DNA from: Fervidicoccus fontis Kam940
GTDB lineage: Archaea > Thermoproteota > Thermoprotei_A > Sulfolobales > Fervidicoccaceae
Assembly (NCBI RefSeq): GCF_000258425.1
Contig: NC_017461.1
Location: 806,001-870,000, forward strand
DNA length: 64,000 nt
Direction: 5' to 3'
The translations under genes and the position numbers were made by a program. The notes beneath the pieces are model-generated. The model was not told the DNA's origin. It worked only from the letters and a program-made list of their open reading frames with translations, and searched no databases. Below are positions 61,414 through 64,000 of this stretch, one piece after another (within the stretch, counting starts at the first letter, position 1; the number at the start of each line of letters is the position of its first letter).

Positions 61414-61620
61414 CTGACCTCCTCCCCGCCCTAAAGGGCGAGGGTTCCCTTTAGGGAATTCATCGGTTCCCCGCATCTATTCGGGCTTACATCTTTCATC
61501 TGCGGGGCAGTCGAGGGGATCAGAGATCCCCTCATCTGGAGCTTGTTTATGGGGTTGCCGAACCCTCATCCAGCAGTTGGGGAAAACCCCTCATCCTCGA
61601 CACACCTCTCCAGATATTCA
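61414..61620 (-). ncRNA. Orphan omega-RNA-like multi-hairpin region at an IS605-type right end
   Basis: Hairpins in plus coordinates: cgccctaaagggcg (61427-61440); ttccctttagggaa (61445-61458); ccccgca/tgcgggg (61469-61475 with 61501-61507); gaggggatc/gatcccctc (61513-61533); gggtt/aaccc (61552-61565); gggg/cccc (61579-61590). Tcgagg (61511-61516) can also pair with cctcga (61595-61600). On the minus strand gatgaggg(g) precedes three of the stems. The minus strand ends gaggaggtcag, as TnpB-associated guide RNAs do before their guide. No TnpB gene is present. Transcription is not shown. Confidence 0.5.
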
Positions 61621-61655
61621 TCATCAAAACAAAATAGAGAACATAGAGCTTAAAA

Positions 61656-61862
61656 ACCTTCACCCCACCTTAAAAGGCAAGGGTTTCAGTTGTAATATGA
61701 TATCTCAGCCCAATGTTTGGACTTCTTAGAGCATGTTATTGTTTTATATCAAATCCTCTATCCTTGAACTCAGAGCGCCCGGAGAGTCCTTCTTTTGTGA
61801 CCCATATCATTTGCATTCATCCCTCTTTAATTGGCCTCAACTTGTAGTTCACCTCTCATAGA
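61656..61862 (-). pseudogene. tnpB 3'-end remnant
   Basis: A single minus-strand frame can be followed from NYKLRPIKEG, across a stop, MQMIWVTKEGLSGRSEF-KDRGFDIKQ, across a second stop, HALRSPNIGLRYHI and TTETLAF-stop, which ends in the palindrome caccttaaaaggc (61656-61695). I take it as the decayed C-terminus of a TnpB-like protein. Earlier TnpB domains, including the RuvC and zinc-ribbon parts, are absent. Confidence 0.5.
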
Positions 61863-61931
61863 GAGCTCGAGGTAATCGCTATAGGGAAACTCTACATCTC
61901 TGAAATTTTATTTTAAATCAATATTTATAGG

Positions 61932-61953
61932 AACTTTTATGAAATTCAAACAC
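61932..61953 (+). repeat. Diverged left-end-like repeat
   Basis: Contains cttttatgaaattcaaa, matching 3104-3125 and 34377-34398 with small changes. The hairpin partner seen in the other copies is not clear here. Confidence 0.35.
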
Positions 61954-62266
61954 TTTGCAAAGGCATTTATAAAGCATAACTCTAATAAAAATAAAATTGA
62001 TTATTAATCCGATGGTTGTTTGTCTTAAAGATAAACGAGGTCCGTTTAGTATTAAAGTGTATAAAAAAGTATATACTAAAAATTTAATAATGTTTTTACA
62101 ATAATTTTTTTACAGTATTTAATAAAATCTGCTAATTTTATAAAAAAATACGGTGAAAAAACAATTTATTAAAAACAAGTGAATTTTTTTACCAAAAATA
62201 TTAAAAATAAAAACTTTCAAATTTTATAGAGTTAGATTTAGAAAACTTGTTAAAAAAGGGAGAATT

Positions 62267-63067
62267 ATGGAAAGATATCCAATAAATGGTTTATTTGCAT
62301 ATTCTGCTCCTATTGGAACTAATGTATCTTGTATAGATGTGCTGATAAGAGAGAATATGGCAAATAATACCAACAAGACTATTGCAAAGATATTGCAAGA
62401 AGTAGTATTGATGGGCCTGCCAATATTAGATATGAAGTATTCCTTGAGTGAGGATGGAGAAGCTGGAATAATGTTCTTGGTACTAGCATCAGGTGAAGAT
62501 CAGGCGAAGATGTTAATTGAAAGGATAAACGGCTTTTCCTCGAACATTAAAGCATCATTAGGAAGAAAATACAAGAGGACTTGCTATTCTAATATTGCTT
62601 TTCCAGTAAAGTTCTCCGGTAGCCGTTGGATATATATGGGACCTGCAAACCTTGACGGCATACTCTTTGATTTGAAGAAGATCTTGGGGAAGCAAGTAGA
62701 GTCATACATTTTAAGGCAACTGGGAAGATATATAGGAAAGAACATTTATGAGTATTATACAGAATCCCTGGGACATATCGATTCTCTAGAGGAGACTATA
62801 CGCTTTCTTTCAATGCTCTTCCAGATTTCGAGTTGGGGGATTATTGAAGAATACGAGATCTCCGAAAACAGGATAATGCTAATCATCAGAGATCTGTGGG
62901 AAGTGGTCGTTTTGAAAGAGAAGCAGTCTAGCGATAAGCCGAAGCTGACTCTAGGAGTAATTGAGGGTTTCTACAGCTCATTAACAAAAAGAGATATTAG
63001 AAGCGAAGTAGCTTTAGTGAAGAAGGAGGAAGGAGTTTATAAGACAGAAATACAGGTTTACTTTTAA
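62267..63067 (+). CDS. ACT-like plus V4R-like domain protein, probable regulator
   Basis: A 266-residue protein. Residues about 15-95 look like an ACT-type ligand-binding fold (IGTNVSCIDVLIRENMANNTNKTIAKILQEV...). From about 125 to the end the pattern suits a V4R domain: a long helix LDGILFDLKKILGKQVESYILRQLGRYIGKNIYEYY, then SSWGIIEEYEIS and LGVIEGFYSSLTKRDIRSEVALVKKEE. V4R domains bind small hydrophobic ligands in archaeal regulators. There is no recognisable DNA-binding helix. It converges with NMN adenylyltransferase. The call is by pattern only. Confidence 0.6.
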   Translation: MERYPINGLFAYSAPIGTNVSCIDVLIRENMANNTNKTIAKILQEVVLMGLPILDMKYSLSEDGEAGIMFLVLASGEDQAKMLIERINGFSSNIKASLGRKYKRTCYSNIAFPVKFSGSRWIYMGPANLDGILFDLKKILGKQVESYILRQLGRYIGKNIYEYYTESLGHIDSLEETIRFLSMLFQISSWGIIEEYEISENRIMLIIRDLWEVVVLKEKQSSDKPKLTLGVIEGFYSSLTKRDIRSEVALVKKEEGVYKTEIQVYF

Positions 63068-63068
63068 A

Positions 63069-63632
63069 TTAATCTAATGAGTTTTCTTCGCCTAAGATGT
63101 GCCTTTCGCTTGGGCTAGTAATGTTTTTAAGCCTCTCTGTTGCTTTTATTGAATCAAGAAATTCTGCGACACTCTTAGGTACGAGCTCCCTCCACTTGTC
63201 ATTCTGCTCAGCCATATACCTTCTAATAAGAGTCCCATTGTATATTTCCCTCTTATACGGCTTTGGCACTATAACATTGAACCCTGCCTCCCTCAGTATT
63301 TGACTCACTATCGGGTTACCTATAAAAATTGCCTCTGAATGTGGTGAAGCGTAAATTGCGTGATGCGCAGATGCTATATGTATCTCAAGAGTTGGAAGAG
63401 CAGATGTTATGACCCTAGAGAGGTCAAAACCCGCCTCCTTCATGGCTAGCCTTATCATTTCTATCCTCTCTCCAGCGGTGAATGGGTTCCTCTCTGTGTG
63501 GCTTTCTGTGCTCATGCCTACTAAGAAGACGATTTCTTCATACTCTTTCAGAATGTTTTCTGCGACATATAAATGCCCTTTATGGAAGGGCTGAAACCTT
63601 CCGAAGAATATCGCTCTTCTCGGGAATTTCAT
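63069..63632 (-). CDS. Nicotinamide-nucleotide adenylyltransferase (archaeal type)
   Basis: About 187 residues. The nucleotidyltransferase start IFFGRFQPFHKGHLYVAENILK holds the (H/T)xGH motif, and GMSTESHTERNPFTAGERIEMI and REIYNGTLIRRYM are the other archaeal NMNAT hallmarks (the last is usually YSGT-IR). It forms NAD from NMN and ATP. ATG 63632 is chosen over GTG 63641. It converges with the V4R-like gene with a one-base gap. Confidence 0.95.
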   Translation of the reverse strand: MKFPRRAIFFGRFQPFHKGHLYVAENILKEYEEIVFLVGMSTESHTERNPFTAGERIEMIRLAMKEAGFDLSRVITSALPTLEIHIASAHHAIYASPHSEAIFIGNPIVSQILREAGFNVIVPKPYKREIYNGTLIRRYMAEQNDKWRELVPKSVAEFLDSIKATERLKNITSPSERHILGEENSLD

Positions 63633-63707
63633 AAGAATCACTTTTTGAACATAACGAATTGTTTATTAAATTTCAAGCTTAATAAAAACTTATGTTCCTC
63701 TCTCTGA

Positions 63708-64000
63708 ATGGTGAAGGCTACGAAGCTTGTCGTGAGAAATGAGAAGATAGTGAAGGCTTTTGAGTGCTATAAAGAAAAAATAAAGGAATATAACAAAAAA
63801 GTCAGCGGAATGGGGTACTATCTAAAGCCTGTACATATAGTGACTAAAAAGGTTGGGGAAGAAATTAGAATATATAGATATTTTGGAAAGTACTGGTGGA
63901 AGATAGAGTATTTAGGCTTAAAAGGAAATAAGCCTGTAATAAAGTGGATATACATAGGAAAAAATAAGCCGATAGAATCCCTTCCAGATCCCCCGATCAA
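63708..64000 (+). CDS. Unknown conserved-looking protein (N-terminal 97 codons, cut by window edge)
   Basis: An open plus-strand frame from ATG 63708 to the edge: a charged helical start (KATKLVVRNEKIVKAFECYKEK) then an aromatic-rich beta region (YYLKPVHIVTKK, RIYRYFGKYWWKIEYLG, KWIYIGKNKPIESLPDPP). The strands resemble DNA-binding or RNA-binding small folds of crenarchaea, but I recognise no family. It is divergent from NMN adenylyltransferase. The opposite frame at 63818 is a shadow. Confidence 0.6.
   Translation, partial: MVKATKLVVRNEKIVKAFECYKEKIKEYNKKVSGMGYYLKPVHIVTKKVGEEIRIYRYFGKYWWKIEYLGLKGNKPVIKWIYIGKNKPIESLPDPPI

Larger units (their letters stand above)
61389..62266. other. Long gene-free region with transposon remnants and GC-rich hairpins
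   Basis: 878 bases. The left part (61414-61695) is two right-end palindromes with a GC-rich multi-hairpin stretch between them; 61696-61862 holds decayed tnpB-like frame; 61932-61953 matches a left-end-like repeat. From about 61960 to 62266 the DNA is AT-rich promoter-like sequence before the V4R-like gene, with gggaga at its end. Confidence 0.7.

Noticed and set aside
61700-61880. An independent small protein gene reading EFPYSDYLELSMRGELQVEAN
   Set aside because: It is only about 25 codons, lies in a different frame over the tnpB remnant and has no ribosome-binding site.
63818-64000. Minus-strand frame at the right edge
   Set aside because: It is opposite the better plus-strand frame beginning at ATG 63708, whose translation has a protein-like pattern.

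Overview
The window is chromosomal DNA of a low-GC, very probably thermophilic crenarchaeote (Thermoproteota). This rests on archaeal-type genes: Orc1/Cdc6, family-B DNA polymerase, an Sm-like protein, ribosomal protein L37e, an Elf1-like factor, GGGP synthase, myo-inositol-phosphate synthase, archaeal Nre, NMN adenylyltransferase and a tRNA with a short intron after position 37. Starts are often preceded by a GGTGA-type ribosome-binding site, and TTG/GTG starts are common. I cannot name the order; Desulfurococcales, Acidilobales or Fervidicoccales relatives are all possible.

Layout. 1-9 kb: information processing and housekeeping (dehydrogenase fragment, orc1-DUF99, Fap7-like kinase, broken DUF2148 gene, RibD-like reductase, lsm-rpl37e, PUA protein, rpiA, elf1-GGGP synthase). 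9-16 kb: purine permease, orphan DNA methyltransferase, PadR regulator, inositol-phosphate synthase, NAD-kinase-like protein, DUF401 protein. 16-22 kb: DNA repair and replication (Nre, SPL-like radical SAM, M24 peptidase, PolB). 22-31 kb: amino-acid and peptide genes (APC permease, pyroglutamyl peptidase, class III PLP enzyme, VanX-like dipeptidase, macrodomain, RidA, drug-efflux-type MFS, broken flavin reductase). 31-37 kb: pyruvate-dehydrogenase-type E1 alpha/beta and E3, PIG-V-like protein, aspartate-type aminotransferase. 37-45 kb: carbamate kinase, small membrane proteins, dCTP deaminase, a C/D-box sRNA candidate, nucleotidyltransferase, TrpRS, secreted thioredoxin-like protein, TIM. 45-58 kb: a dense amino-acid/peptide block (class III PLP enzyme, diaminopentanoate-dehydrogenase-like enzyme, M19 dipeptidase, APC permease, DppA D-aminopeptidase, arginine deiminase, ornithine carbamoyltransferase, AOR, OPT transporter). 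58-64 kb: tRNA-Thr, tRNA-Leu, an SsuABC-like ABC transporter, an ACT+V4R-like protein, NMN adenylyltransferase, and an unknown gene cut by the edge.

Together the genes suggest a peptide and amino-acid fermenter. OPT and APC transporters import substrates; peptidases, including three with known D- or mixed-chirality specificity in their families, release amino acids. Arginine deiminase, ornithine carbamoyltransferase and carbamate kinase make up the full arginine deiminase route to ATP. AOR and the 2-oxoacid dehydrogenase parts would process the carbon skeletons.

The window has no intact transposase, but it is scattered with about ten short GC-rich palindromic elements. In one frame several read as the C-terminal TnpB-like tail TTETLA(L/F) followed by a stop, so I read them as deletion derivatives of IS200/IS605-type elements. 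One, near 61.4-61.6 kb, keeps a long multi-hairpin stretch resembling an orphan omega-RNA. Other unexplained features are a four-copy 23-bp repeat cluster before trpS, intragenic GC mosaicism in two amino-acid genes, a duplicated nre start region, and two recently broken genes.
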